The notes under the pieces were generated by a model. The model was not told where the DNA came from and ran no database searches. It saw only the letters and a program-made list of their open reading frames with translations. A stretch of 64,000 nucleotides of DNA from Deroplatys truncata (taxonomy: Eukaryota > Arthropoda > Insecta > Mantodea > Mantidae): NCBI GenBank assembly GCA_030765065.1, contig CM060988.1:196166565-196230564 (forward strand), read 5' to 3'. Both the position numbers and the translations under genes were made by a program. This document shows, one piece after another, positions 1 to 10,589 of this stretch (position 1 is the first letter of the stretch; every line of letters begins with the position of its first letter).

Positions 1-150
1 ATATCCAGGTTAATCCTTTTGTTGTGAGGGACGTTCTGCTGTGATGCTGATAATGGGTCCACCGCAACCTCTCTTTTATGCGATCATTCTTATATGGTGG
101 ATTTTAGCGGCTTTTTGAAGTGATGCGAATATAAATAATTCGGGTCGTAA

Positions 151-870
151 GGCTGGTTCACAACCGCCCGAGAACGGTAAGCAATGCACCATGCAAGATA
201 TTGGTTCACAACAGCCCGGTAACGAAAACGGGAATGTATATCGATCACAAGGTGAAAGTTGAATTTGCGCATTGGCATTTCATTTGTTTTTAACTGACCA
301 ATGATATTTTTTCACCTACTTCCAGTTTAGCAAGCCAACATCAAAATTTGATAAAATAAATGTTATCTAAATGCATATACATTACATTTCCGATCCCTCT
401 ACTTATGCCAAGCTTTCATTCTTTTATTTAATGGCATGCATTAAAATTGTTTATTGTTCTTTTTTCATTTCCACCAGTTTTAGCTGTTCTTTGTAGCTTT
501 TGCCATTGTTTTTTAGATAATTAGATAGTTTTGAGTTGCATCTAAACAAACTACAAATGACCCCTTCACCAGAGGAAACAACATTGATTAGATTTGCGGG
601 TGTCAAGGATGAGGTTAGGAAACACATTTACTATAATTCCTTTCAGTTTCATGTTTTCAGCTTGCGACTGTAGAGAGTACTAACGGCTGTTTGATGACGC
701 GTCCGCCTAAAATAACCTATAGAATGAAGAGCCTAATATGCACAATATAGATGTAATATGCCTTGCCGAGAACGAGAAAGTTAAACGTTGGGCAACCCTT
801 CTTTCCCGTCGATTGTGAACACTCCCATTTGAATACATGTATTTCAACTTTCTCGTTCTCGTTGGTTGAA
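151..870. mobile_element. MITE-like DNA element E1 (copy 1, right end displaced)
   Basis: The left end reads GGCTGGTTCACAACC. In copy 2 the same element ends with GGTTGAACCAGCC, giving imperfect terminal inverted repeats, and a second, diverged member lies at 9,773. In copy 1 the sequence leaves the element after GGTTGAACC at about 869, and the matching right end reappears at 4,600. It contains a perfect 16-bp inverted repeat (767-782 and 846-861). It also has a short open frame starting MTPSPEET at about 557, whose counterpart in E2 starts MTLSPEEP; this may be the relic of a transposase start. No target duplication is clear and the superfamily is not recognised. Confidence 0.6.
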
Positions 871-899
871 CCCACAGGGGTGATGGTTGGATTGGCTAA

Positions 900-1017
900 G
901 TGGAAACCGAGGGCACTAACTCCCCACATGGACACGGTGTGTCACTAGTTGTACTTTTGCGGGAAAGGCGAATTTTCTGATTGGCTGTTTCAAGTTTGGA
1001 CGTTCGTAACGAACTAA
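900..1017 (+). promoter_or_regulatory. CpG-rich putative promoter of the small spliced gene
   Basis: About 120 bp rich in CpG within otherwise AT-rich DNA. It includes two ATTGGCT motifs (inverted CCAAT box), at about 892 and 980, and lies directly upstream of an ATG in good context (A at -3, G at +4). No TATA box was recognised. The promoter role is inferred from position and composition. Confidence 0.35.
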
Positions 1018-3748
1018 ATGGCAGAGGCACGAAGAAAGGGACCATCTTGGATTTTAATAGCTGGAAGCTATCGTCCGAAGTTTTTTCACCAGGAACAATG
1101 CCGAGACGGTAATCATACATTTAGGCTATTTCTGATTGAATGTATATTTGTTGTAATATTGGTATTTTCTATTAACTTCAGTGATATTCGTAGAATGAGG
1201 TAGAAAACTGATAGGTTACTGTATGTTGCAACATTTTTATATAACGAATTAATTTTCAGATACATTGAGCCGTCCAGACAGAGGGGATACGCCTACGATT
1301 TACATTCCTTCCAGTGTTGTGGTTCGAGTCCCGATTGGTGACATAGAATCTGAAGGTATGTTATTAAGTTTCCAGCATGAGAGTGCTGAATGAAAGGTTA
1401 AGTTTTTAAGAGCTTCTTAGTGTTGCTGAATTTTATATTGTCCTGATTTACTTTTCAGATATTGTGAGTCATCCAGACAGTGGAATATACGATTAATTTT
1501 CGTGTTTGCACTTCATAATTGATGGGTGGAGAGGTAGGTAAGGTAAAATCAACCTTTAATGCAAATTAATTAGCATGTTACTGTGCTAATATTTAAACAC
1601 AAAGATGCAGATCATGCGAGTGATACTCTTGTATAATTAAAAAATGTAGGATTATTGGTGGACTGACACACTAACTGTCAAGGATAGCATGCCAATGATA
1701 CTATAATTCTTTTAAGACAGTGCCCAAATGAAATTTTCTAATACAGAAGGAAGAAAGATATTTGATATCATTCACATATATTTTAGTAATTCACCCTCTT
1801 TTGGGCATTTTTATCTAACTGCCACTATGTCCTTTTTTGAACTGGGCATGGTGTGTGAAAATAGAAATTCTGGTAGCTTTTTTGACAATTAATGTCCTTG
1901 TAATCTGTTATTACAGATGCTCAAAAGCATTTGTTTCCAAGAATAACTGAAGTGTTTGTTTTGAGTGAAATTAGCAGCTTCAGTATGTGTTCTGAGGCTT
2001 TGAAATTCCAAAGTGGTTCCAATCTTTCGTGTCTGTTTTCTACCATTTAAACTTTGTAGCAATTTTGATGATACAAAATCCTTCCCTTAAAGATACATTG
2101 TGCAGTAGTAATTAAGTTGCAGGATATTATAAGAAATGTATAGGCATTTAAATGATCGTGTTGTTTTTGTGCAAAAATCAAAGGTTTTGAAGTAATGGGC
2201 ATTTAATATTTTTTAAATGTATTGAAGCCTTTTAAGTTAACACACATGATAAACATGAAGTTGATCACGATATATGATGAATCATTTGTAGAATACTTAT
2301 GAAAATAGCTTACTGTGAGTAGAGAAAGTCTTAGATGGCAGAGCAGTGGTATGGCAAGTTAAAGATTGCTGGTTTGAATCCCAGGCATGGCATTGAATTT
2401 TTTGTCTGATTGTATATACTCATCCACTATTGTGTATATGCAAACAACCCATGGCTCTTTTCAGTGAAGGTTTCATGAATCTTTTCAATGAATTGGATCT
2501 TCTGAATAATCCTTTGATCTGTTATTTATAGTGAACATTTTAACACACTACGTATTTTAAACACTTTTCATATACAGCACATTGCATCCAAGTTACTATG
2601 GGAGGTTAGGTTTTTTTTATATAAGCTTAGGTTTCTGAATTTATGGAAGGTTAGCATTAGGTTTGTTTATTTATATATATATATATATATATATAAGCTT
2701 AGTTTTCTGAATTCACAGAAGGTTAGTAATTTTTTTAATGAAAAGTGTTTAAAATTTCACTATAAATAACAGTTCGAAGGATCCTTCAAAAGATCTGATT
2801 CATTGAACCTTCAATGAAAAGATCCATGGATCCTTTGCATATACTGAATTTTATTTTGTTCAAGTAACACAAAGTGGTGGTGGTTTTACAATAAAAAGTG
2901 TTGTTTCCTTCTCATTTAGCACTTTATCAACCAAACTTTTTTGCCACTTTTTAACGGTTTCCCAGTTTTGTGTTAAAACAGCTTATTCACACTATGCACT
3001 TCTTCCTTTGTCATGGCAACTCAAACACTAACTGATAAAGTCGAAGATTTGACTTGAGCTGAGCATATGAGTGCTAGCGTATTATGAATGACTGTTTGCT
3101 TATCATATTTCCTGTGTTATGCAAAGAGTTTATTTGGTACTCAGATAGCAATGCTGAGAATTCATTGCTGTATTTCTCATATAGGCAAGAGAATAGCAGT
3201 CATCCATACAGTTGATAATTAACAAAAAGATACTCTTTGATTGTTAATGCAATAGCAGGTAGAATTAAGAAAATCATATTTTGTAATCTCTTAACAGTTA
3301 CTATATATCCATAACCTTTCACAATGAGTTCTTACGATAATCACAATAAAATGTGTAGTTCTATACCTTTCCTACTCCAATGTTTCATGACACAATACGT
3401 TTAAGGAATTATTTACATTGGCATAAGCGTAGTGCTTAGTTTGAAGACAAGAGGAAGCATATGCTTTGTTTACATCAGAGAGAACTCTGGTTTACAGTGG
3501 ATAGTGTGTAATATAATCACAAGGTGTTTGTAACCACAAATTTTTCCTTAATGTAAGTAATTTCTCTTTTCAGAAACCTACTTTTAAGGGTAGTTTAAAC
3601 ATGTGTGTTCTATTTAATTCTAGGATATACACAATGGAAAGTTGGAGTTAAGTTGTGGCTATTTGTGTCCAGTGATGGTGCTTCAAGTCAGAGCACAGAG
3701 AGTGACAATGACATTAATAGTGTTAAATGGTGTGGTGAAACTTGCTAA
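1018..3748 (+). CDS. Small spliced gene of unknown function, 102-103 aa
   Basis: Exon 1 is 1,018-1,108 (donor G|GTAATC) and starts MAEARRKGPSWIL. Exon 2 is 1,260-1,355 (acceptor TTTTCAG, donor GTATGT). The last coding exon runs from 3,624 (acceptor TTAATTCTAG) to the TAA at 3,746-3,748. All junctions are phase 1 and the frame stays open throughout. The product is basic at its N-terminus, has a Pro/Val-rich middle (IPSSVVVRVPIG), and ends in a Ser/Asp/Glu-rich tail (SSDGASSQSTESDND) followed by KWCGETC. I recognise no domain. A poly(A) signal follows at 3,887. Intron 2 holds a possible poison exon, a SINE and a foldback element. The gene is absent from copy 2. The splice model is inferred; the open frame and the sites are visible. 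Confidence 0.5.
1459..1533 (+). other. Alternative (possible poison) exon of the small gene
   Basis: Acceptor CTTTTCAG at 1,451-1,458 and donor GAG|GTAGGT at 1,534. Joined in phase to exon 2 it reads DIVSHPDSGIYD and then TAA at 1,494-1,496. It resembles the start of exon 2 (DTLSRPDRGDTP) in both bases and residues, so it looks like a duplicated exon. Including it would end the protein at 74 aa and leave a stop upstream of the last junction, a typical NMD-type cassette. Usage is inferred. Confidence 0.35.
2333..2436 (+). mobile_element. tRNA-derived SINE relic (family 2)
   Basis: A-box-like TGGCAGAGCAGTGG is followed about 30 bp later by B-box-like GGTTTGAATCCC, and then by a non-tRNA body (GGCATTGAATTTTTTGTCTG). 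The same body occurs in reverse at 8,640-8,785, which defines a family. The tRNA part does not fold as an intact tRNA, so I read it as a SINE and not a gene. Confidence 0.6.
2437..2841. mobile_element. Foldback-type element with arms of about 125 bp
   Basis: The left arm (about 2,437-2,570) starts TATGCAAA; the right arm (about 2,720-2,841) is its imperfect reverse complement and ends TTTGCATA. Shared arm segments include TGTTATTTATAGTGAA and AAACACTTTTCA. The centre holds two copies of an AAGCTTAG...TTTCTGAATT...GGAAGGTTAG motif separated by a (TA)n run at about 2,671-2,693. It lies in intron 2 of the small gene and is present only in copy 1. Confidence 0.65.
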
Positions 3749-3886
3749 TGACATTTATTGCACTAATAGCAATTTAGTGAATGACAAACAATAGCTACAC
3801 TATTGCATATAATGTGTGCAGAAGTTTCTTTGTAGGAAATGGAATTAAGTTATTCATGTCAAATTGTATTGCGCTATCTAGAGTAG

Positions 3887-3892
3887 AATAAA
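3887..3892 (+). terminator. Poly(A) signal AATAAA
   Basis: AATAAA about 140 bp after the stop codon of the small spliced gene, in a 3'-UTR-like AT-rich stretch. It fits the end of that transcript. Confidence 0.4.
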
Positions 3893-3899
3893 ATAACAA

Positions 3900-4360
3900 G
3901 TGTCAAACCTGTGTTATTCTTCCAATTTTCCTGTCAAATTCCACATCCTACTGTTGGTTGGAAGTTCAAACAAACCATGGAGGCAGTTTAAGTGCAAAAG
4001 ATTTTACTATGAAGCATGCAGAAGAAATTATTGCAAGGTGCTGGATCTCATTCACTCTCAAAAATTTAAATGTGACCATTATGTATTATGACATAGAAAC
4101 ATTCAGCAACCACTATTAACCCCAATAATATTATATAAAAAGCAATGTATGTGCCGACTATTGGATAATTTAATAAGTTACACAGGAATAAACAGTTGTG
4201 TTTTTCATACTAGCCTAGCTGTGAGTGTTCAACTGATCATAATTGTGTTCTAATATTGTATTGCTACAGATGACAGTGACAAGTTATTTTATGTGAGCTT
4301 TAATCGACTCCTTTAAAAAGAAATATGAATAACTCCAAGTGCAATCACGATTATTAAGCT
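3900..4360. other. Spacer, nothing recognised
   Basis: AT-rich sequence after the small gene. The open frame at 3,900-4,091 has no recognisable domain and no splice support. I see no gene here. Confidence 0.5.
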
Positions 4361-4760
4361 CACGTAATTAACTTTGTACGCCGTCAGTAGCGATACAATA
4401 TTGGAACATATGATCAGCTGAGCAGACAGCTAGGCAGGTATGAAAAATACAGCTGTAGTAGCTACGAGTGACGTCATCATCCGAGAGCACGATTTTTCAT
4501 AGTTTAGTTGAACCCCAGATCACTACTCACGCTACGATCGCCCTCGTGTTTCCAACGTTTAACACGAGAGTTGCACTTCTAATAGTTTGCTGTTCTATGG
4601 TTGAACCAGCCTTTAAAAGCGCAGATCCCTCGGTTACGGCTTGCGGCTTCAATCGTATCTTCAGCTGTGTCGGGATTGCATATGTTGGCAGTGGAAAGAC
4701 AATGCAACCAACCATGCCATGGCGGAGATGCATACGATGCGACTTCTATGGAACATAAGT
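4360..4760. promoter_or_regulatory. CpG-rich block with a CRE site
   Basis: A local CpG-rich island in AT-rich DNA. It contains a palindromic cAMP-response-type site TGACGTCA at 4,469-4,476. It also contains GTTAAACGTTGG in reverse (about 4,550), a motif shared with the right part of E1, and at 4,600 the E1-type terminus GGTTGAACCAGCC. It could be a promoter or the end of a larger transposable element. The 96-residue plus-strand frame here looks like a by-product of the base composition. Confidence 0.3.
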
Positions 4761-4821
4761 GAAAAAATATGCCATAAATTCATGAAAATACTTAAAGTAA
4801 GAGTTTCATTTCTTTATTATA

Positions 4822-5095
4822 TCAAATGATGGAATTAAAAAAAGTAAAGCTGTGCAGCATATGCGTGTATAGTGATTTCGCCCATAATCGGAATCTGCAG
4901 TTTATTAACCATCTGCGTCCATTTTTCCCGAAAAGTAACGCTGAATATGCAGGTGGTTTTTCAGTTTCCTCTTCACTGTTATCTCCAGCACTCAACTCAC
5001 TGTCTTCTTCGGAATATACAACCACGTTATCCTAAGTTTCTGACAAAAAGTCAAAATCACTGTTTTCGTTAACACTGTATTGTAGCAATGCTACT
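4822..5095 (-). pseudogene. piggyBac-like transposase N-terminal fragment
   Basis: Minus-strand translation gives an acidic stretch (SEEDSELSAGDNSEEETE) followed by LLFGKNGRRW. The combination of an acidic N-terminus and a GKN...W motif is typical of piggyBac transposases. One internal stop interrupts the upstream part and the frame shifts after RRWLIN. No DDD catalytic core follows. It occurs in copy 1 only. The assignment is tentative. Confidence 0.35.
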
Positions 5096-5099
5096 TGGA

Positions 5100-5714
5100 T
5101 TTTTTTTCAATAACTGTATGACTTTCCACTCTAGAAGTCTTTTTGAAGCACAGGCGTATCACTGAGGGTAGTAAAAATGAAAGGTATGCAACAGCAATCC
5201 CACAGCAATGCCAAAAGATTCTAGCTACCTAAAAATCACAATCACTGTTGCATACAGAATGATCGCGCACCCCTGTACTTACAACAAAGTCAAAGATTAA
5301 TAGGAAAGTCATTAACTAAACGTCAGTGGCAGTGGCGATATTCTGTATAGGATGTGCGGGTTACCCTACACTAACAAGTTATCTGCATAAACAATTATTA
5401 GCATTGCCTGCCACAACTAAAGACTAATGTCAACATTATTGAACACATGCCAGTCGGTTGTCAACCATTTTATCGTGAGCAGTGTGGTAAAACGAAATAG
5501 TCCAATCAGTGGAATGACAAACGAATACAATGCACAACATATTCAGTATCTAGGCGGTTCTGACTGACGCTTCAAGTAAGAGTCCTGATATAAATGTTGG
5601 ATGTCAGATAAATGAAATGTGCCGTTCTGTATTTCAATCGCAATATTCTGCAACAAACTACCTAGAAAGACAGTTTGGTACGAGCAATCCGTTTATTGGA
5701 ACGTCGTCGTTGGA
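5100..5714. other. Spacer, nothing recognised
   Basis: Copy-1-only spacer without recognisable coding or repeat content. It is followed by the older paralogous block. Confidence 0.4.
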
Positions 5715-6660
5715 TTGCGCAATGAATATTTGGTAGACCTTCATTTAATATTGAGAAACGGAACTATAGTGACTATACAGGTAATCGCAGTTTGAGGCGA
5801 ATTTTAATTTCTTCGTGTAAACCATTCTGTTAATTCAGAAGAATATTGTTATTCGAACTTATACATTCTATAAGCCGATACGTAAACGTTAACCGATAAC
5901 AATTATAATGCTTAATTATGAAAGGCTGTGATCAATACATTGTTTTGGAATTTAAACGATAAAAGATTTTTATATGCATTTTAAACATTATATTAAATTA
6001 AGTTATCTTGACTCTTTGTTCGTGTATAAAATAACCTCTCAATGTGTTAATACGATAGAATTTTACTGTAATGAATCAGTTTAATGCACTGTCAGTTTTA
6101 ATACAGCTAAACAGTGGCATAGCTAGGTTATTGAGGTTCGGTGCAAAAGATTCCAAATGGGGCCCCTAACTGTAATTGCCTAACATGAATTCAATACTTT
6201 TAAATATTATTTAGAAATTAAATTATAAATTACATTTAACCAAATAGTTACATAATTAAAATAGTAAAATGCAGATATTCTAGATCAACTTAAGTAATTA
6301 TTTCATGCTTTGGCCATTACTGGCACTTTGTGGTTATACAGTTAATCCTGAAGAGCAACAAATGTTTGAGCAAAAACACAGTGAGATCAAAATGAATATT
6401 TTAATTTGTATGTTTCTTAAATAAAAACAAACACAGAAAAAAGCAAAGGAGGAAATGGGTATGAGGTGAGAGAGGCCGTAAAGTTTTAGTGAGTCATAGT
6501 GAATTTACAGGATCCTCTGGTTTCAAAATTTACCCGAGCTTAGGTTTAAATTAGTGTGTGATGTCTATATGAATTAGTTTCAAATAATAGGTATGTTATC
6601 AGAAATTGTACTGTAAATGAGGTGAGAGCGAGGTTTGGTCACTTGCCTTAATCTCCAGCT
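5715..6660. repeat. Old paralogous block A, left part (copy 1)
   Basis: Segments TTTGGTAGACCTTCATTTAA (about 5,731) and AAACAGTGGCATAGCTAGGT (about 6,110), and the region 6,325-6,660, reappear in order and diverged at 28,240, 28,549 and 29,536-29,860. The paralogous spacer runs on to 12,970, interrupted by younger transposons at 6,700-10,590. In copy 2 only the part from 6,254 onward is kept (from 34,265). Confidence 0.75.
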
Positions 6661-6849
6661 TAGTGCATACAGTTAAATTGGGTAACCTTACCTATGTGCC
6701 ACGGAAAAATGGTGTTTTGCTTCAGCTACAGATGACACTCTAGCTACATGTGATTTCCAAATGTGCAAACAAAATGCCCACTGTAAACATGTGCGGAGCG
6801 AGCGTGCATTTCTTAATGATGTGAATAATTCAGTATTAAATAACCTTTG

Positions 6850-7295
6850 GCTTTTCTAAATTTACAGAAGTTTAGCCTTGGTTAGGTCTTTTTTTATGTA
6901 AGCTTGTGTTAATTACCAACCAGTGGTTACACAATAGTACATTAAACAATGTTCCAAGTTTATCATATAAGCTAAGTTCACATTTTTTTAACAACAGGAA
7001 TGATTCACTTTAAAGAAGCTTAGGTGTCTGAATTCATGGAAGGCTAGTCTTAGGTTGATTTTTTTGGGGGGGAGGGGTACATTAAGCTCATGTTTAAAAC
7101 CAACCAGTGGTTACATGAAAGCATCCTAATGATGTTCCACGTTTATTATTTAAGCTTAGGTTTCTGAATTCATGGAAGGCCTTAGGTTAGTTTTTATATA
7201 TATATAAGCTTATGTTAATTACAAACCAGTGGTTACACACCAAGGCATGCTAACAATGCTCCATGTTTATGATATAAGCATAGGTTTCTTAATTT
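6850..7295. repeat. Degenerate tandem repeat, about 3 units
   Basis: Units of roughly 130-165 bp repeat the motif order TAAGCTTAGGTTTCTGAATT, CATGGAAGG, TTAGG and AACCAGTGGTTACA. One boundary has a G-run and another a (TA)n run. Parts of the unit also occur inside the foldback element at 2,600-2,740. It is conserved in copy 2. Confidence 0.7.
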
Positions 7296-7729
7296 GCTTG
7301 CTGTTATGCACTTTTGACAGTATGGCACTGTCGCATTGTTTTATACCAGCAGGAAGCGAAAATAAAGAAGAATAAGTAGTAAGGAAAATATCACCAACCT
7401 GCAGTTTTCAATTTTCATTTAGTTGGCAGTTTCCATTGTGCATGTGCAGTAGCAACAAGATGGCAATGTCTGTTGTCATTACAGCCTAATTCTGCTAAAA
7501 AAGTAAGGCACCTAAAAGTAGCAGTTATAATCGGCGCAACAGTTCTAGACACGTGAAAATCTTAATGAGAGCTATGATGCGAGTTGCTTACCAGATCAGG
7601 TGGTGACTGGTCGTGTGTGCAGGAGTGCGTGGGACAGTCATCGTCAAATATCCTCACCGGTTATGCATTGCGTTGCGCAGATAAACTTAGTTATATACAG
7701 TATATTAAAATCCACGCTGTAAAAATCGC

Positions 7730-9318
7730 TTAATATAAAAAAATGCTGTCAATCATTGCCTCCAATTCTTCCACATCTAACAACCCTTCCTCTTCTGCGG
7801 AATCACTCACATTATTGCCGTCATCACTGCTGTCACTACTTTCTGCACCATTATCCTGGATGAGAATTATTTCTATTTGATTTTCTGCAATTCCGTATTT
7901 TTCGGAATAATGATTCTTAATTTATTCAGCATGTCGCCATACATTTTCCCATTCTGGCCTTCCAATTTCAGCAAATTGCTGGCGTTATAACTGCTCCACA
8001 TATTTTAATTTAAAAGTGATATTTCTGCATGCCACCCATTTTTTGATATCAGCCCAGATTAATTCGATTGGGTTTAGTTCTGGGCGATACGATGGCAGTC
8101 TAAGTACATTATGGCGATGTTGTATTACTATCTGGTCAAGTATGTATGACTTCTGAAGCTGTTTGTTGGCTTTAATTAAGTTATATAGCTTTGTTTTACT
8201 CATGCTTTCATCTAAAGCTTTATTATGTCTAAGTAACCAAGGTCTCATTTCTTCTTTCAAGGAAGTTGAGGTAGATGGTTTGTGAATTTGAGTGTTGACG
8301 CATTGTGAAGCATTGTCGATGACCAGAACAGACCCAGCAGGCATATTAGGTATCAACATGGCGTTGATTCACTTCATGTAATTTTCTGTATTCATTTCTT
8401 GATGAAAATCTCCTGTTGTTTGTTGCGACTTGTAAAAGAAGGGCATTTGGAACGAAGCCGATCTTTCCAACAGCACGAACGATAATAAGTATTTGTCCTT
8501 TGGCAACAGGTGCCTGCCAACCTAATTCACTATTTTCACTCCAACTTTTAGATGCTGTATGACGGCTGTGTATGTATGACTCATCTTCATACATTATAGT
8601 ATTTTTCTGAAATTTGTAGCACCACCTTGAAAATTGATGCTGATATAAGTACATATAAAATTAGTCATTTGGTAAGGTAGAATCAGACTGAAAAATTAAA
8701 TGCCATAGCCGGGATTTGAACCACAGATCTTAGGCTTTCCGTGCCGTTGCTTCAACTGACTAAGCTATCATGGCAACATTTACTTTTTATTTTATTATTA
8801 TTATTTTATTTTATTTATTTATTTTGCTTTTCTGTTAGAACTCTTCTATTTGATTTCGGTTTCTTCCACTTGAACCCTAAATCTTTAATAATTTTTCTGA
8901 GATTTGTAGCACCACCTTAAAAGTTTCTGCTGTGTTTCAGCTCGATGAGCAATCTGCTTATTAATAGCACAGTTTTTTCTTCCACATAGGAATTGTGAAT
9001 CGTGCGCCGAATGACGCATTCGAAATCGTCTATTTGTGTAATATGTCTAGGGACCCCAGGCGTGTCAAATGGCATTCTTTCATCCATATGTTTTTTTTTC
9101 TTATCTTTGAGAACTCTGGAAACGGAACTCGGTGAAACACCAGTTGCTTTGACTACTCTTTCTTTCACTCTCTTAAGGCTTTTGTGGAACTCGGACGAAC
9201 ATATATTTTCTTCCTTCATCTCTGCTTCTTGCTTCATGAAGTCGAGGACATTTGCAATTATTTCCCTACTTTGACTGTGTAACAACTTAGCACTCAACTT
9301 TGAAAACGTAGGAGCCAT
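7730..9318 (-). pseudogene. Tc1/mariner-superfamily DDE transposase pseudogene (copy 1)
   Basis: Minus strand. The N-terminal frame (9,318-8,917) has a helix-turn-helix-like part (GVSPSSVSRVLKDKKK) and DDFECVIRRTI. Beyond a single stop it continues as GGATNLRKIIKDLGFKWKKP. A SINE interrupts it. The catalytic part resumes at about 8,654 with YEDESYIHS (first Asp), then after a frameshift near 8,380 VLVIDNAS (second Asp) and ELNPIELIWADIKKWVA (Glu). The tail is acidic (AESSDSSDD) and ends at 7,730-7,732. It is nearly full length but has stops, a frameshift and an insertion, so it is not functional. Terminal inverted repeats were not found by eye. Confidence 0.85.
8640..8785 (-). mobile_element. 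tRNA-derived SINE (family 2) inside the transposase, copy 1
   Basis: On the minus strand: A-box-like TAGCTTAGTCAG, then B-box GGTTCAAATCCC, then the family-2 body GGCATTTAATTTTTCAGTCTG. An (A/T)-rich simple run (8,787-8,833) lies on its 5' side. It splits the transposase reading frame. Confidence 0.7.
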
Positions 9319-9772
9319 GGTTATAAATATAACAAATATAAAGTAAGTACTATTTAGATACTGGTCTCTTTAAAATTACAACCAGATGCAAACACTTTCT
9401 ATGCAGACTGTATGTGTTATGCACTGTGAGTAAGCAAAGGTGTTATATCGCTTTCGTTGATTAAGCTGAACATAAACCATTCCTAGGCTCGGCAGCTGGG
9501 CTGGCAATCAAGGTCACGATTCCAGAAGTTTTGCGCGAGTAATAGTTAGGCACCAGGTCTCGAGGAGACATGTCAACCTAAAATAACCCCTAAGGTATTT
9601 CTATTCCTTAGGAATTACTTTTTAATACATTTTAAGTACCATGGCACAGAAGCAATTTAAGCCATTAAATTCATAATGAATATATTAAAAAAAGAAGTAA
9701 AAGCAATGCTAGTTTTTCCGATAATGAAATATAAATAGCATGGCAGTTTGCTATGCACATGTGCAGTATTAT

Positions 9773-10551
9773 GGCTGGTTCACAATCCCCCCAAGACTGG
9801 TAACCAAATTGGAAACGAGACTGCGAAATAATATACCACAAAATATTGGTTTACAAGAGCGGGAATGCATATTGAACCATATCAATCACAATGTGAAAGT
9901 AAATTTTGCGCATTGGTATTTCATTTGTGTTTAACTGACCAATGATATTTTTTCGTCTACTACCCATTAGCCAACATAATGCAGGTTAGCCAACATCAAA
10001 ATCTTATGCGGTAAATATTATCCAAATGCATAACCATTACATTACCGATCCCTCTAGTTGTGCCAAGCTTTCATTCTTTTATTTAATGGCATATGTGTTA
10101 TGCTTCTTTTTTTAATTTCCACCAGTTTTTTCTGTTCTTTGTAGGTTTTGCCATTGTTTTTGAGGCACTAGCCAGGTTTTAGTTGCATATGCACAAGCTA
10201 AAGATGACTCTTTCACCAGAGGAACCAATGCTCATTGGAATTGCAGGTCAGAATCTGAGGTTAGGAAGAACATTTGCTGGTAATTTCTTCCAGTTTCATG
10301 TTTCCAGCTTGCGGCTATAGAGAGCACTAGATACTGTTTTATGTCAGGCTGCCTAGAATAACCTCTAGAGTGAAGAGTCTAATATGCTATGTCGGGAACA
10401 AGACAAGAAAGTTAAAAGTTGGGCAAGTCTTCTTTCACATTTCCAGGGTCTGTGAATGCTTCTCATCGATTATGAATGCCCATTTGAATACACGCATTTC
10501 AACTTTCTCGTTCTTGTTCTGGTTACTGTTCTCGTTGGTTGTGAACCAGGC
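9773..10551. mobile_element. MITE-like DNA element E2 (copy 1)
   Basis: The left end GGCTGGTTCACAAT and the right end GGTTGTGAACCAGGC are imperfect inverted repeats. The interior is similar to E1 along its length (shared CATTTCATTTGTGTTTAACT region, TTTCACCAGAGGAA, and the AACTTTCTCGTTC hairpin near the right end). The small frame starting MTLSPEEPMLI at about 10,204 parallels that of E1. No transposase core is present. Confidence 0.65.
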
Positions 10552-10589
10552 TTTAGCAAAATGGAGTGCCTTAATAACCTATCACAGTG

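Noticed and set aside
1-1. Base 1 as the exact left edge of the duplicated unit
   Set aside because: The match starts at the first base of the window, so the true edge cannot be seen. The divergence step at 29,893 suggests that the boundary is elsewhere.
871-4599. Retrocopy or retrovirus-like insertion
   Set aside because: It contains introns with splice sites, no long terminal repeats, no poly(A) tail and no reverse transcriptase.
4468-4758. 96-residue plus-strand protein
   Set aside because: CpG-rich block with no domain. It is only partly present in copy 2 and overlaps an inverted-repeat terminus.
8697-8785. tRNA gene on the minus strand
   Set aside because: Same reasoning: a family-2 SINE with a shared non-tRNA body and no sound cloverleaf.
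9002-9274. 90-residue plus-strand protein
   Set aside because: Antisense shadow of the transposase N-terminal frame.
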